Assembly: GCA_947293975.1 (NCBI GenBank)
Contig: CAMYPV010000066.1
Coordinates: forward strand, 1 to 6,157
From: an uncultured Ezakiella sp.
Lineage (GTDB): Bacteria > Bacillota > Clostridia > Tissierellales > Peptoniphilaceae
DNA length: 6,157 nucleotides
Direction: 5' to 3'
Below, one piece after another: positions 5,426 through 6,157 of this stretch. The notes under the pieces were generated by a model. It made no database searches. It was not told the origin of the DNA and worked only from the letters and a program-made list of their open reading frames with translations. The first letter of the stretch is position 1; each line of letters begins with the position of its first letter. A program made the position numbers and the translations under genes.

Positions 5426-6157
5426 TTCAAAAAGACAGTTAACTGAAAATATTTATGAGATGAAATTCACCGCGCATAATATTTCACAAAATGCACTTCC
5501 GGGGCAGTTTTTGATTGTGCAGACGAACGAAAAATCGGAGCGAATTCCCCTTACGATTGCGGACTCAAACAAGTCTACGGGCGAGATTACAATTGTGGTG
5601 ATGGACATCGGCGCAAGCACTCACGACTTGGTAAATGCAACTGAGCTTTATCACGCCGCAGGGCCTTTGGGCAATGCAAGCGATTTGTGCGATATGACGG
5701 CGGACGAATTAAAACGCGAGAGGGTTGTGTTTTTGGCGGCTGGCGTTGGCGCGGCACCGGTGTATCCGCAGGCAAAATTTCTGCACGAGATGGGCGCAGA
5801 GCCTGTCGTTATTTTGGCGGCAAGAAACAAGGACTTGATTATTTACGAAGATGAGCTAAAGTCAGTTTCGTCAGTACATATTGCAACTGATGACGGCTCA
5901 AGAGGCTTTAAGGGCGTGATTACAGACGCGCTCGAGGATTTGATAAAAAGGGGCGAGACTTTTGACAGAATAGTTGCAATAGGCCCCATGATCATGATGA
6001 AGTTTGCGACCCTAAAGGCGAAGGCGCTTGGCATACCGATTGTGGTGAGCCTTAACCCGATTATGGTGGACGGCACTGGCATGTGCGGCTGCTGTCGCTG
6101 CATTGTTGACGGCAAGACGAAGTTTGCGTGTGTGGATGGCCCAGAGTTTAGGGGCGA
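5415..6157 (+). CDS. NfnA/PyrK-like FAD/NAD(P)-binding [2Fe-2S] reductase subunit, 3' end outside window
   Basis: The first 247 codons of a ferredoxin:NAD(P)+ oxidoreductase small subunit of the NfnA / sulfide dehydrogenase beta / dihydroorotate dehydrogenase electron-transfer family; the stop lies beyond the window. An N-terminal FAD barrel has PGQF (29-32) and the flavin motif RIPLT (43-47), followed by GPLG (83-86). The nucleotide domain has the loop AAGVGAAPVYP (108-118) and GPMIMMKFAT (190-199). The C-terminal cluster module reads NPIMVDGTGMCGCCRC (214-229) and ACVDGPEF (238-245). By analogy with NfnA, Asp219, Cys224, Cys227 and Cys239 would hold the [2Fe-2S] cluster; Cys226 and Cys229 are additional. 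The NPIMVDGTGMCG wording favours NfnA over PyrK. NfnA works with a larger NfnB flavoprotein in electron-bifurcating NADPH formation, and a GltD-like nfnB directly downstream is expected but unseen. Co-transcription with citG-citX is implied by the overlap. Confidence 0.9.
   Translation, partial: MKINSKRQLTENIYEMKFTAHNISQNALPGQFLIVQTNEKSERIPLTIADSNKSTGEITIVVMDIGASTHDLVNATELYHAAGPLGNASDLCDMTADELKRERVVFLAAGVGAAPVYPQAKFLHEMGAEPVVILAARNKDLIIYEDELKSVSSVHIATDDGSRGFKGVITDALEDLIKRGETFDRIVAIGPMIMMKFATLKAKALGIPIVVSLNPIMVDGTGMCGCCRCIVDGKTKFACVDGPEFRG

Noticed and set aside
1..6157. CRISPR arrays, tRNA or rRNA genes, insertion sequences, attachment sites or origins
   Set aside because: I found no array-like direct repeats, structured RNA genes or transposase motifs, and essentially the whole window is occupied by overlapping plus-strand coding sequence.

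Overview
The window is wall-to-wall coding on the plus strand: seven genes, two of them cut by the window ends, with no gap longer than 7 bases. Gene content points to a low- to mid-GC anaerobic Firmicute. By eye the proteins resemble those of anaerobic Gram-positive cocci of the Tissierellia/Peptoniphilaceae type (Peptoniphilus, Ezakiella and relatives). That placement is inference from protein style and gene order, not a search.

Layout: positions 1-391 hold the C-terminal fifth of DNA gyrase subunit B. After 7 bases comes a complete gyrA (399-2810). It is followed, with 1-base stop/start overlaps, by a three-gene partner-switching set laid out like spoIIAA-spoIIAB-spoIIAC or rsbV-rsbW-sigB: a STAS anti-anti-sigma factor (2810-3100), a small RsbW/SpoIIAB-like anti-sigma factor (3100-3435) and a SigB/SigF/SigG-type sigma factor (3435-4250). 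Another 1-base overlap leads to a CitG-CitX fusion for making and attaching the citrate lyase prosthetic group (4250-5425). An 11-base overlap then leads to an NfnA/PyrK-like FAD/NAD(P)/[2Fe-2S] reductase subunit that runs off the right end (5415-6157). I see no terminator or convincing promoter, so the window reads as the middle of one long transcription unit that probably begins upstream of gyrB.

The most notable feature is the anti-sigma factor. It keeps the N-terminal interaction helix of SpoIIAB/RsbW (including an Arg at position 20) and the C-terminal strand/helix elements. It has lost the Asn of the N-box and the whole glycine-rich G1/ATP-lid/G2 segment, so it looks like an anti-sigma factor that can neither bind ATP nor phosphorylate its partner. 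The STAS partner still carries the normally phosphorylated serine. This suggests a partner switch that runs without the usual kinase step, embedded in a gyrase operon. Other points of interest are a Ser in place of the usual Gly in the GyrA quinolone-determining region, a CitG-before-CitX domain order with no citrate lyase genes nearby, and a perfect 7-bp hairpin just inside the anti-sigma gene.
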